Of a DNA stretch of 64,000 nucleotides, positions 11,205 to 22,390 are shown piece after piece. The notes under the pieces were generated by a model. It saw only the letters and a list, made by a program, of their open reading frames with translations, made no database searches and had not been told where the DNA came from. Position 1 is the first letter of the stretch, and every line of letters starts with the position of its first letter. The position numbers were made by a program, and so were the translations under genes. Origin of the DNA: Ascaphus truei (Eukaryota > Chordata > Amphibia > Anura > Ascaphidae); NCBI GenBank assembly GCA_036426205.1, contig CM071570.1:52064984-52128983 (forward strand). Reading direction: 5' to 3'.

Positions 11205-11830
11205 ATATACACACACACACAGTTTCTCTCCCATATATACATACACACACACTTTCTCACTCTACACAGACGGGGGGGGGGGGGTGGAACAGAGGAAAGG
11301 CCGCGACCAGCACCTCAACTCGCTCCCCCCCTCCTCCCGCGCAGGCAGCCGGAGGGCCGGGGACAGCGGTGGGGAGAAGAAACCCCCCGCTATCACCTCC
11401 ATTCAGGCAGCGGGAGCACCGGGCACGTGGGGGGTTCAGAACTTTTGGATTATGGTCCAAAGTATGATCCAGGAGATTACAGAACTGAGAGTTCTGTTAC
11501 TGTAGATCCGCTGACCTTTTTATTGACTAAGCCCATAGAAGACCTACAGACCCCCATGAAAAAACTGGTCTCCTTTGTCCTAACAGCGGCACGCTGCTCT
11601 ATAGCCGCGCTTGGAAGAAAAGAAATGCTCCATCCTGGCCCACAAAGAGGGAACGAGGTCAGGCTAATGGAGAAACTGTAGGCCCAATTAAATCAAAATT
11701 TGGAACAATTTGATCAAATTTGGGAGCCATGGCCTCAGAACTAGAAAGGTCTCAAAATACGCAAGAAAAAGAGAAGAGACCTATGACACAAAAATAAGAA
11801 AAATTGGATCTAGGAATCTGGCAGTTTTGG
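8675..11830 (+). pseudogene. L1/Tx1-group LINE, ORF2 reverse transcriptase, broken
   Basis: This is the reverse transcriptase and C-terminal part of a non-LTR retrotransposon. The fragments read GNKADRWLANKLRALRVKS near 8690, TPGPDVFSNLYYKTF (9001), GNYRTISLLNSDLKNYSKIL (9174), LFADDIIL (9694), the thumb segment MNILPRLLYLFQTLP (10037) and NRVFQFIWK (10114), GGMGVPN (10198), then TSICTTTKENIYTILFQWY (10878). After the inserted simple sequence (10936-11430) come QEITELRVLL, DPLTFLLTKPIEDLQ (11502), typical of the C-terminus. The catalytic YADD-type motif is FADD. Stops and shifts occur at 9311, around 9400-9690 and elsewhere. The endonuclease half and ORF1 are absent, so it is 5'-truncated and dead. 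Confidence 0.85.
10936..11430. repeat. Minisatellite and (CA)n block inside the LINE
   Basis: The LINE is interrupted after FQWY by CAGGTAAACCCCGTTATAACG, an A run, about five copies of the 9-base unit CACACTGCA (11021-11069), a long (CA)n tract (11085-11225) and a GC-rich segment. The first bases resemble a mariner-type terminal repeat, so a DNA element probably landed here. About 30-35 codons of LINE are also missing. Open frames that read His/Thr or Cys/Val repeats here are simple-sequence translation. Confidence 0.85.
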
Positions 11831-11973
11831 GTGGCTGGGGGGGGAGATGGGGTGAGGAGGGAGATGATGTCCTCATCCCCTCTGCCTCACATCCTCCTCT
11901 ATGTTTAAAATGTTAGTGCTAAAATGTAATAAGTAGTACAAACCTTTATAAACTATGTGTGGTATGAACAGAT
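11831..11973. other. Short G-rich spacer after the LINE
   Basis: A G-rich run at 11831-11866 is followed by AT-rich DNA. It may be the LINE 3' untranslated end. Confidence 0.3.
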
Positions 11974-12325
11974 GCAGCGGCCATTATTTTAACAAATCAC
12001 GTGTTGTATACTGTACCTCAGAATACCCATGTCATGGCACGTGATTTCTTCCAACCGTACCGCCTTAAGACGCGAGTGCATAAAATGGCATTTTTGTGTT
12101 CTGGCTTTTAAACACCTGAAAGTGACAGAGTAGCACAGTAGCACAGTACTGTACACATTACAATTCATTGATTTCATTGCATTTAATTGCACACAATCCA
12201 TGAAATTCAAACAAAGCAACCGCGATAAACACATGTGCATTGGGGAGATTGGCCGCGTTCATGCCGCGTGGAGTACAGCAGCGCACACGAAAACGGCGCG
12301 ATGATTTGTTAAAATAATTGCCTCA
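11974..12325. mobile_element. MITE with about 25-base terminal inverted repeats
   Basis: The left end GGCCATTATTTTAACAAATC (11979-11998) is matched in inverse by GATTTGTTAAAATAATTGCC (12302-12321). The interior of about 300 bases is non-coding. Target-site duplication not identified, so the superfamily is open. Confidence 0.6.
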
Positions 12326-12476
12326 CTATATGTTACGTTAACCCGGCTTTGGTAATGAGCAACAATTTACTATGTCAATCAACAAAGGATCTATCCAAGG
12401 TGTCACAAAAATGTCAGCGGTTCAAAATAATCTTTTTCATTTGTTCACATGGATGAGACGTAAAGAGTGACACTGC

Positions 12477-12586
12477 GCACATTTGCATGTCATTACCCAG
12501 AATTCCTGGCTGCAGTGGAAGCACTGTTTGCTGAGCGATAATGGGGAAGGACAGGGTTGCAGACCTGTCTCAGACATGCAAATGCA
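12477..12586. mobile_element. Octamer MITE, copy C (best preserved)
   Basis: Termini GCACATTTGCATGTC and GACATGCAAATGCAC are inverse complements apart from one base. Both carry the octamer (ATTTGCAT at 12481-12488, ATGCAAAT at 12576-12583). The interior CATTACCCAGAATTCCTGGC matches copies A and B. The element is about 110 bases. Confidence 0.75.
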
Positions 12587-12843
12587 CCACAAGTGGTATT
12601 TTTATTTACTGTACTACTCATAAGCTCAAACCCCCAAACAACAATATTTCTTTCTGAATGACTGCTTTGTGAGTGTCACTTAGCAAGTGTCGCTGTGCAA
12701 TATGTACTGCATGTTGAGAAGCCTTTTTACATTTGAGATCACTATATTCACTTTTTTTTTAATGATTTTTTTAGGTGTTCTGCTTCTATTTAACATTTCT
12801 GCAGTTCCCACAGGAGCTGGGGGAGAAGTACTCTCTGCTTAAT

Positions 12844-13165
12844 CAGGGCCACCTTAACAACATTAGGGGCCCCCGGGCAAAGCAGTGCACGGGGCCCTGC
12901 CTACACAATCACTCACCAGCCTCCCACGTGCTCACTAGCAGCAGCAGGCACCAAAAGTGCTGCACTGCTAGGCTGCGAGCGGTTGTGACGCGAGCCGGGG
13001 TTCCATTTCCGGGCGGGGGAGAGCGAGCCGGGGTGCTGGGCGCCGCGGCGGGGGGAGAGCGAGCCCTCCTAGCTAGACTTAGAATGGTGGGCACGCGTGG
13101 GGCCCCCCTATGCTGTGGGGCCCCCGGGCAACTGCCCAGCGGGACCATACGTTAAGACGGCCCTG
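12844..13165. mobile_element. hAT-type MITE with exact 8-base TSD
   Basis: The element starts CAGGGCCACCTTAACAAC and ends GTTAAGACGGCCCTG, giving inverted ends of CAGGGCC-type. It is flanked by TGCTTAAT on both sides (12836-12843 and 13166-13173), an exact 8-base duplication as made by hAT transposases. Inside it is GC-rich with GGGGCCCCCGGGCAA near each end. No transposase is encoded; the open frames across it are GC-driven. Confidence 0.9.
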
Positions 13166-13173
13166 TGCTTAAT

Positions 13174-14380
13174 ATTATATAGCTAGGTACTATTATTATT
13201 CTTATTATTATATATGTGTGTGGCACTCATAGTCTGTGGCCATGCAATATGCACAAACACAAAAATGAAAAGCAAAAAGTGATCATAAAATTTGCAAGCT
13301 GGGCAAGAGCAGGATAAATAAAGGAAACCATGCCAAAGAAAAACAAAGCCCATCTTGTTCAAAAGAAAGGCTCCATCAACCAGGACACACGATACATATG
13401 AAAGTAGAAACTATTTTTTGGTGAGTGCTAAAAGTCATTATTCACACTGCTCAATTGGGAAATTCAGCGGCACTTAGATTTGACTTCAAACGCAATGCTT
13501 TTTACAGCATGGCTAAAGTCAATCTGAGGACCAGATTATACATAAACATTCATGAGCTTTAATCTGAGCAGTCAGTAGTTTATAAAGCATGTCTAATAAT
13601 TATGATTTCAAAATATGACTCAAAGCCGTTATTAAAGCTTAAGCGAAACAGATTTGTCTTTTTTGCATGCTCTGCTCAATGGCTACACTGAAACCACTCA
13701 ACACCTCAGATAGATCCTCTGTTGACTGAAATAGTCAAATGTTGTTCATTACCAAAGCTGAGTTAAAGTAACGTATTGGTGTCACCAAGTTGTCAGTGAC
13801 AATTTGTGGTCCACAGAATCCTAGTTAAATCAGGTCATACTCCATTCTCTTTGAAGTTCCAGTTGTCACACACACATATACCTGTATATAATATAATATA
13901 TATTTGTACTTTTGTGATTTTTTACAAACAGATTTTAGGGAATCTGTGCCAGTTTAACAGTCCAAAAGGGAAACTAAATGTCCTTTCTGGACAGCCGTAA
14001 AATAATATTTGAAAGGCTTCTAAATCGTGTCATGTTCTTACGTCTTCCATACAAAGTGTCCCTTATAACAACAGTGTGGCATTGCATTTTTCTATCGACC
14101 AATCCATGAGCACCTGAAATGAAACCCATATACTGTAGATTACATTATAGATTGTTTGCTTATACAGTAGGTATAGATTTGAAAAACACTAATGGACAAG
14201 GACAGGTCATTCACTACATTACAATTGTGTACTCTTCTGGTAAAGTAAATCACTTCAATAGTCCCTTTTTGCATTTAATGAATAAGTTTCATAATGATTA
14301 AGATTTGCATACGTTCATTTAACATATTTTTGGTGGTCTACCACCTATATTGATTGATATTGAACCAACCAGAACATTAA
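13174..14380. other. AT-rich intronic DNA, nothing assigned
   Basis: No repeats or coding signals recognised apart from short AT-rich runs near 13185-13215 and 13886-13905. Confidence 0.45.
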
Positions 14381-14660
14381 GAGTTCATGGATTATGGAAA
14401 AGTGTCATCATTTAATTAACAACAGCAAAGACTGGAAGGAGTGGGAGGAGTAACGTTTCAATTCATACGGACATTCCTTGGTGCAAAAGGAAGGTCCCTA
14501 GGTACCGAAACGTTGGCACCCCGACTATGCAGTTGTTATTTAAACTAGGACACTTTCATGTTCCATGATATTGTGGTGTGCTGTCTTGTTCACTATATAT
14601 GTGTGCTTTATAAAGAATATATGCCTTCTTAATCAATAGTATAGAAATGTTCTGCTATTT
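14381..14660. repeat. Dispersed repeat fragment with CCGAAACGTTGG motif
   Basis: Contains GGTACCGAAACGTTGGCACC (14501-14520) followed by CAGTTGTTATTTAAACTAGG. It resembles the family of frog repeats ending in CGAAACG seen elsewhere in the window. The boundaries are uncertain. Confidence 0.4.
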
Positions 14661-14885
14661 ATTTTGGTTGTAAGGTAAAAATATCTAGAGTTGTACATTT
14701 TCTTATTGTAGAATAATGATATACATGCCCCAAACAACCATAATATATATGGTTATTATTTCATAATAATTAAATATACAACTTAAATAACTACAGTAGT
14801 TGTAGATTTTTTTTAGAATGACATATACATCGCAAAATGTACACTTCTGCTATGCTGTTCTGATTGTAACACACCCCTTTTCATG

Positions 14886-15740
14886 CAAAAAAGTCCAACC
14901 TCAGCGCTATACCCCTAATAATGTGATATACACGTGCGTGAAATATAGTACAAGTGATATGACATTAATACAAACACAAATTATGACACTTAAATAAATA
15001 ACGGTGTGACAAATGACCACCTCTTATGATTCAGAAGTCCTGCCGCCAGGAGGTCACGAGGATTGCCCAGATCCTTTGTTGGTCCTTAGCGAAAAAAGAT
15101 TGACCTCCTCGGCGCTGTTCTTCCTCAAAGCCTTACAGGCTCAGTAAAATATAGAAAAAAACAAAGGAAAAAGAAAACAGTGTATAGTGGCACACTTTGT
15201 TCTTGTTCAATGTTTGCCTTGGGTGAATAACCCACGATTATCTAATCACAATGACAGTAGACCTATGCTCAGAATTAGACTATAGTTATTTTAAGACACC
15301 AAACAGGAGAAATACTTTGAGGTATAGTATATTGGTAGAAGATCACCTGAAGTGTGAAAAGTGAATACATGCACCTTTTATTCAGTGAACGTAAATGCAG
15401 ACAATCTGGATTTATAAAAAAAACCTCACACTGCACAGATGTTCTGAGACGTAATTACCAATTGATGGTGGATGGATGCAATTAGTATGACGTGGTCTCA
15501 GTGATATTAAAAGAGAAAAAGAAAGAAAAACATATATTTTTTCGTATTTCTCCTGTTAGGTGTCTTAAAATAACTATAGTCTAATTCTGAGCATTGGTCT
15601 ACTGTCATTGTGATTATTTAATCGGTGTGTTATTCACCCAAGGAAAACATTGAACAAGCACAAAGTGTGCCACTATACACTGTTTTCTTTTTCCTTTGTT
15701 TTTTTAATATATTTCACTGAGCACCGATTGAGGAAGAACA
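14886..15740. mobile_element. Fold-back element with 15-base target duplication
   Basis: Inverted arms at about 15116-15314 and 15543-15740 match over nearly 200 bases, for example AACAGTGTATAGTGGCACAC versus GTGTGCCACTATACACTGTT. The whole 855-base element is flanked by ACACCCCTTTTCATG at 14871-14885 and 15741-15755, an exact 15-base direct repeat. Such a long duplication is unusual for cut-and-paste elements and typical of target-primed retrotransposition. No protein is encoded. Confidence 0.75.
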
Positions 15741-15755
15741 ACACCCCTTTTCATG

Positions 15756-16170
15756 AAGAACAAAGATACATGTCATTACTGAAATAATCGTTAATATGGA
15801 ACAGTGGCATAGTACTATCTATATCCTTTCTTGCTGCTCATATAAAAAAACTCACCAATGAGACGATTAAGTCAAATGTTGTAATTACTTATAAACGTGT
15901 CATACACTCTGATAGTAGAGTATTTAAATCTTTTAAAGACACTGCAGGGGTCTATTCAATGGAATGTAAAACCAAGAGACTAACTGGAACCAATGTGAAA
16001 GAGTTCCACATGGTTGAGTGTTCACACTTGCATGGGTTAGCTTTGAAGTGAAGACTATGCAGAATCTTTTGAATCACAATGAAATAAATAGCTCAGTTTC
16101 TATTTCTAATGCCCAATGCGGGTCTTTTGTAAATCTCAACTGACTTAAAAAAAAAAAGTTTTTACATACA
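15756..16170. other. AT-rich intronic DNA, nothing assigned
   Basis: No structure recognised. Confidence 0.4.
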
Positions 16171-17546
16171 ATGTGGCCTATGCTAGTAGCCTTCATAAAC
16201 CAACTCGCTGGGCCTGTTACGCTGCCAGGTTTTTCGGCAAAGTTATCAGGGTATTCAGAAAGATTCTGAAGAACGGCGATAGCTCAATGCTCAAAGGAGC
16301 AGCGATGTGATATTCACCTCTCTCAAAAGGCCTCATTCGTCTACGTGCAGTAATCTACTGCGATCTGGACAGCACATATCTCGCCAGCGATCGCAGGGTT
16401 TTAATAACAATTTAAATACTAGTGTATTTGAGCAAGGGGTCTCCGGAGCAGAACCGTATTGATTTCAGGTCCAGGGACCCCCTGTTTCCCGAGATATAGG
16501 GCCTATAATGGGGTGCAGGTATCTCCTATGCATTTAAATGACTCGCGTCACGTGACTGTAGGATTTAAATGCATAGGAGATACCGACACCCCATAACGGT
16601 GCCTGTTGTCTCGGGAAGCAGGAGGTCCCCGGGCCTGAAATAAACGCGGTTCTGCTCCGGAGACCCCCTATTCACGTACACTTGTATTAAAATTGTTATT
16701 AAAACAGCTTCATTACCTTAGAGGCTAGCCGCTAAGGCAATAAAGGTGTTCAACTGCAATAGCCTGTTTATTGGGGGCAGAGAGGGTGGAACAATGGGGG
16801 CAGAAGCCCCAGGGTGGGTGGTTAGGCCTGCTGGGAAGGTTGCGGGAGGTGTTAACCCCTTCACTACCATAGCGGTGGGAACCGCTATGGTAATGAAGGG
16901 ATTAACCAGTTCTACTACCCCTGGGTGGTAGCGTGAGGGCTTAACCCCTTAATTACCGCAGTAGTATTAACCGCTAAGGTAATGAAGGGGATAACTCCCC
17001 CCGCAACCCCCCCACAAGGCCTAAACACCAACCAAAGGCCAAATGCCACCTTCACCCACCCCCGCTACCCACAATAAACTGGGCACTGGTAGTTACCCCT
17101 TAATTACCTTAGCGGTTAACCACTAAGGTAATGAAGTTGCCTGTAAATGCATTTTCCCTGCATCTGATTCATGCCAGGGGCCTCTGGTGCTGATATTAAT
17201 GGATATCAGCTACGGGGACCACCAGCATCAATCCGATGCAGGAAAATGCATTTTTTTTATGTCCCTCTCTCGCTGCCGTCTATAAAGCTTCTTGGCAACT
17301 TCACGCCAACATTTTCTGGCGAGAGGAATTTGGGAGTAAATCGCCATTCTAGAGCCTCGATAACCTTTGAATACCTGCTGATAAATGGCTTATCACCGCT
17401 CACTTGGCGATGTGTTTTTGATGGCATCAAAAATTGGCGATTCAGCCCATTAATCGAGACTTTCTGAATCGCCGTAGGCATTTTTGGCCGATAACAGCTA
17501 AAAAGCCTCGATAAGTGCGTTATGAAGGCTACTAGCATAAGCCCCA
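16171..17546. mobile_element. Composite fold-back element with nested hairpins
   Basis: The outer inverted ends are CTATGCTAGTAGCCTTCATA (16178-16197) and TATGAAGGCTACTAGCATAA (17521-17540). Inside are at least five further inverted repeats. One spans 16399-16704 with arms of about 150 bases and a centre near 16552. Short hairpins lie at 16851-16907 (CCATAGCGGT/ACCGCTATGG), 16943-16992 and 17092-17138 (TTAATTACCTTAGCGG and relatives). A longer one spans 17144-17254 (AAATGCATTTTCC/GGAAAATGCATTT). The region is non-coding. The superfamily is unclear. Confidence 0.8.
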
Positions 17547-18243
17547 ATATGTCTTTAAAACAAAAAAATACTATGTTCTTCATAAAAGTGGTGTTTGGTC
17601 CAGCTGTTGTGAGGAAAGAAGCAATGTTCATTATTTTCTACCATTAATGTGGCAATCAGTTTTGGTTCAATGGTGCAATACTTTCACGGTTGCATAGTTA
17701 CATAGTAGACGAGATTGAAAAAGGACATACGTCAATCAAGTTCAACCTACAGTATGCTAAAATTAGACAACAGATACTTTATCCTATATCTATACTTACT
17801 TATTGATCCAGAGGAAGGCAAACAAAAAACCCCAGTGACATATCATCCAATGATATCTCATGAGGGGAAAAATAAATTCCTTCCTGACTCCAAGAATTGG
17901 CAATCGGATTAATCCCTGGATCAACATTCTTCTCATGTATACTTATTTGGTATATTCCTGTATACCTTTCCTTTCTAAAAATATGTCCAACCTTTTTTTT
18001 GAACAAATCTATTGTATCTGCCATCACAGTCTCCATAATAATATAATAATGGTAATGAATTCCACATGTTAACTGCCCATACTGTAAAGAACCCTTTTCT
18101 TTGTTGCTGGTGAAAACTCCTTTCCCCCAACCTTAAGGGATGGCCCAGAGTCCTTTGTACTGCTCTTAGGATGAATAGTTCTTTTGAAAGCTCCCTGTAC
18201 TATCCCCGAATATAGTTGTTTATAGTTATCATATCCACTCTTA

Positions 18244-18563
18244 GGCCTCGGCCATGTTCCCTGCTTGCTGGCAGAAGCGTGCTGAGGCGCGCTCCTGCTC
18301 AGCACTGAGCCCCTACAGCCGCAATTGGAGCGGCTTTAGTAGGGGCTCACCTAAGCTTCCGCAAGCACGCGGAAGCGTAGGTCTTTAGGGAATTTAAAAT
18401 TCCCCCGCTTGCCAGCGCGACAGGCCGGTCACGTGAGCGGTTCGCCCAATGAGGGCGAACCAGCTCCGTGACGTCACTGGCCCGCCCCCTGACAGCACGT
18501 GCGGTAAGCAACCGCAAGGCCAGGGAAAGCACCCGCTTTCCCTGAGCCTCAGCGCGCCAGGCC
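18244..18563. mobile_element. Harbinger-like MITE inserted in the CR1 element
   Basis: Ends are GGCCTCGGCC and GCGCCAGGCC. It is flanked by TTA at 18241-18243 and 18564-18566. Removing it restores a CR1 sequence that reads through as CTCTTAGACGCCTC, a natural empty site. A 3-base TTA duplication is the hallmark of PIF/Harbinger. The interior is GC-rich with the pair CGGTTCGCCC/GGGCGAACC and a CACGTGA motif. Confidence 0.85.
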
Positions 18564-20757
18564 TTAGACGCCTCTTTTCTAATGTAAATAAATCTAATTT
18601 AGCTAGCCTCTCCTCATAAGTTAGATTGTCCATCCCCTTTATTAATTTGGTGGCCCTTCTCTGCACTCTCTCTAGTTCCATAATGTCTTTTCTAAGGAGT
18701 GGTGCCCAAAATTGTACTCCATACTCAAGGTGTGGTCTTACTAATGCTTTGTAAAGGGGCATAATAATGTTTACTTTCCTTCCATCCATTGCCCGTTTAA
18801 TGCAAGATAAGATCTGTTTGCCTTTGCAGCTACTGCATGACTTTGGGCACTATTACTAAGCCTGCTGTCTATAAGCACTCCTAAATCCTTCTCCATCAAG
18901 GGTTCCCCCAATATATATCCATTTAATTTGTAAGTCGCTTGTTTATTCTTGCTTCCCAATGCATAACCATACATTTATCTGTATTAAACCTCATCTGCCA
19001 TTTACCTGCCCACGTTTCCAGTCTCCCCAAGTCCTTCTGGAGAGAAATTACACCCTGCTCTGATTCTACTACCTTACACAATTTTGTATCATCAGCAAAG
19101 ATGGAGACTTTGCTCTTGAGCCCAAGCTCAAGGTCATTAATAACCAAGTTAAAAAGCAGGGGTCCCAGTACCGATCCCTGAGGTACTCTACTCACGACCT
19201 TAGCCCAACCTGAAAAAGTTCCATGTATGTCAACCCTCTGCTGTCTGTCCTTCAACCAATTTTCAATCCAGGTGCATATATTATTACTGAGTCCAATTTG
19301 CTTTATTTTGTACACCAACCTCTTTTGTGAAACCGAATCAAAAGCCTTTGCAAAATCTAAGTAGACCACATCAACTGCATTACCCTGGTCTAAATTCCTA
19401 CTTACCTCCTCAAAGAAACAAATAAGGTTAGTTTGGCATGATCTATCCCTCATAAATCCGTGCTGACTATTACTAATAATTTTGTTTTCCATTAGGTATT
19501 CCTGAATATTATCCCGTATTAAACCTTCAAGTAGTTATCCCACTATTGAAGTCAGTCTTACAGGTCTGTAATTCCCCGGTTGTGATCCAGCTCCCTTTTT
19601 AAATATAGGCACCACATCTGCTTTACACCAATCTTGCGGTACTGAGCCTGTGGAAATGGAGTCCTTGAATATTAAATGTAATGGTTTGGCTATTACTGAA
19701 CTTAACTCCTTGAGAACTCTTGGATGTATGGCATCGGGGCCAGGTGCCTTATTTACTTACATTTTTTTCAAGCTGCCTATGAACTTCCTCAGTTATTCAA
19801 GTGTTCATTAATATGGAGGTTGTGGCTTCCTCCTGCGGCACTACTATTGAAATGGATTCTTCCCTGGTAAACACAGAAGCAAAGAATTTGTTTAATACCT
19901 CTGCTTTTCCCTTATCTCCAATAATTTGCCTGCCCATCTCACACTGAAAGGGTCCTATATTTTCTTTTCTAATTTTTGTGTTATTACGGTACTTAAAGAA
20001 CTTTTTAGGGTTGGTCTTACTTTCTATTGCAATCCTTTTTTCATTATCCATTTTTGCTAATTTGATTGCCCTTTTGCAATTTTTGTTACATTCCTTATAA
20101 TTCTGATACGATGCCTCCGTCCTTTCTGACTTAAAGAATCTAAACGCCTTCCTCTTCTTTTCCATTTCCTCCCCTATCTATTTATTTAGCCACATTGGTT
20201 TTGACATTTCTTTAATACTTATCACCCAAGGGTATACACTGATGAGTGTACTTTAAAAGAATGTTTTAAAGACTGCCCATTTATCTTCTACATTTTCCCT
20301 GCAAAAACATCATCCCAATGTATTACTTGTAGATTAGTCCTCAGTTTTTTTTTCAAATCTGCCTTTCGAACGTTTAAGGTCTTTGTTGAACCCCAAGTAA
20401 TCTGTTTTTTGATAATTTATTTAAAATGAGACCATGTTATGATCACTGTTACTGAAATGTTCCAGGATTGAATATTTGCTATTACTTCTACTTTGTTTGA
20501 TATGACCAAATCCAGTATCGCCCTTTCCTGGTTGGTTACTGAATAATTTGGGTCATATAATTGTCTTTAAGCAGCCCCAAAGACCTGTTTCCTTTTGTTG
20601 TAATGCTAATCTCATTGCCCCAGTCTATGTCTGGATAATTAAAATCACCCATTATGCAAACATGAACTAGTTTTGATGCCTTCTCCATTTGCAAAAGTAT
20701 TTTAGCTTCCTCAATCTCACTGATATTTGGTGGTTTATAGCATATCCCTACAGACAT
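18394..20757 (-). pseudogene. CR1 ORF2 (endonuclease remnant and reverse transcriptase)
   Basis: The endonuclease end shows CIMGDFNYPDIDW (20650s). After a linker come the reverse transcriptase blocks: SQHGFMRDRSCQTNL (19470s), VVYLDFAKAFDSVS (19370s), [19 protein letters not shown] (19190s), FADDTKL (19080s) and WQMRFNTDKC (19010s). The thumb reads YKALVRPHLEYGVQFWAP (18740s) and ERVQRRATKLIKGMDNL. Frames change at about 18970 and 18790 and a MITE cuts the C-terminus. The protein normally copies its own RNA at a nicked target; this copy cannot. Confidence 0.88.
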
Positions 20758-21236
20758 TTTCTTTATACTGTACTTTTACCTCCATTGCTAATTTCTATCC
20801 ACAAGGTCTCTACATTTTCATCATTCTCTTCATAAACATCTTCCCTTATAATTGGTTTTAGATCCGGTTTAACATATAAACATACTCCACCTCCTCTTCT
20901 ATTTGCTCGATCCTTCCAAAAAAGGGAATAACCCTCTAAATTAACTGCCCAGTCATGAGTTTCATCCCACCATGTTTCAGTAATGCCTATGTCATCATAC
21001 TGCTCCCTTGTAGCTATTAATTAAAGCTCCCCCATTTTATCTGTCAGGCTTCTTGCATTAATTAGCAAGCATTCATGTAAGTTTTTTTTCAGCCTTTACT
21101 ATTATCTTATCTTCTCCTTCCTTTCTGCGCCAACTTGGTTTAGTCTTTAGAAGTTTTCTAGCATTATCTTTATTTACTATGCTTGTCAAACTTGCACTTG
21201 CCCCCAATCTACCTCCATAACCCCTTGTTTCTTCAT

Positions 21237-22246
21237 CTATTCTATTTTGTTCGTTATCTGTTTCATTCCCCTCCCCTCTCCATCCTGGTTTAAAATCTCC
21301 TCCAACCTTTTTAACATTCTCCCCCTTAGCACAGAAGATCCCTCTTCATTGAGGTGCAATCCGTCCCTAGAATAAAGATGGGACCTCTCAGAAAAGGAGT
21401 CCCAGTGATCTATAAACCCCAAACCCTCCTTCCTACACCACTTTTTTAGCCATGCATTTACCTCCCTAATCTCTGACTGTCTTCCCTGCGGTAGCGCATG
21501 GCACTGGTAATATTTCAGAAAATACTACCTAGGAGGTCCTTGCGTTAAGCTTTTGGCCTAGATTCCTGAAATCATTTTTTAGGACCCACCATCTTTCTCT
21601 AACTTTGTAATTGATGCCAACATGTACCATGACTGCCGGGTCAAACCCAGCGCCTCCCAACAATTTGTCTACCCGATCCACAATGTGCCGAACCCGAGCA
21701 CCCGGGAGGCAACAAACTGTTCGGTTCATGCGGTCACGTCAACTTATTGCTGTATCTAACTTCCTAATAATGGAGTCCCCTACCACCACAATCTTTCTTT
21801 TTATTTGAGCATCCTGAGTCCCCACTGTGCTGGAGGAATTATTCCCCTGGCTGCTAGAGAAATCAGTCTCCCCCAGCCTTGCCATTTCGGCCCCGACACT
21901 CCCAATATCTTCACATCAACATGGCAAATCTATTGGGATGGGTCAGCTCAAAACTGGCCTGCCTCTCCCTATTGCCCCTGCTTCCCCTTCTAGCTGTTAC
22001 CGAGCTACGTACCGGCTCCTCACTAACTGCGCCACCATCTGCACCACTAGTCAAAGCAAGGGTCTGCTCAGTGAGCACTAAACCCCTTTCAAGATTGTCA
22101 ATGTCCCTCAATATTGCAAGTTTCCTCTTCAGATCAGCAATCTCTGACTCTAAAGAGCTCACACTTCTCACAGCGGCATGCTCCTTGGACAAGCTGCTCC
22201 AAGTGCACATACAAGTGGCAAGATATGCATTGAGTGGCATTTTCAA
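21237..22246 (-). pseudogene. CR1 ORF1 remnant with GDSL/SGNH-esterase-like domain
   Basis: The N-terminal part reads SLESEIADLKRKLAILRDID, a likely short coiled coil, followed by a TSGADGG linker (22246-21911). Next comes CCLPGARVRHIVDRVDKLL (21720s) and VMVHVGIN, then RDGLHLNEEG with the DGLH motif (21360s). The pattern of a VHVGTND-like block followed by DGLHL is that of the esterase domain described in CR1 ORF1 proteins. Here the block reads VHVGIN, so the N is kept but the following D is lost by substitution or frameshift. Several frame changes separate the pieces, so no functional protein is made. Confidence 0.75.
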
Positions 22247-22390
22247 TCCTGCTCATTGTAGCAACTATGAAGTTAATAAGTGCCAACAATAAACTGTACT
22301 TCAATATACTATACCTTGTTTAACCCCTTCCTTGTTCAAACTCCTTGTTGTACTAACTGCACACTTAATACAACCAGCACTTGAAATCAA

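Larger units (their letters stand above)
17694..22390 (-). mobile_element. CR1 LINE, nearly full length, inactive
   Basis: A non-LTR retrotransposon on the minus strand with remains of both reading frames: an ORF1 with coiled coil and esterase-like domain (22246-21237), then ORF2 with endonuclease remnants and reverse transcriptase (about 20760-18394). The 3' end lies near 17694, where the plus strand reads CATAGTTACATAGTAG, common in frog CR1 tails. It has many stops and frameshifts. A 320-base MITE at 18244-18563 interrupts its 3' part. The 5' edge near 22390 is approximate. Confidence 0.88.

Noticed and set aside
12775..13155. 126-codon open frame
   Set aside because: It coincides with the hAT MITE and its flank.
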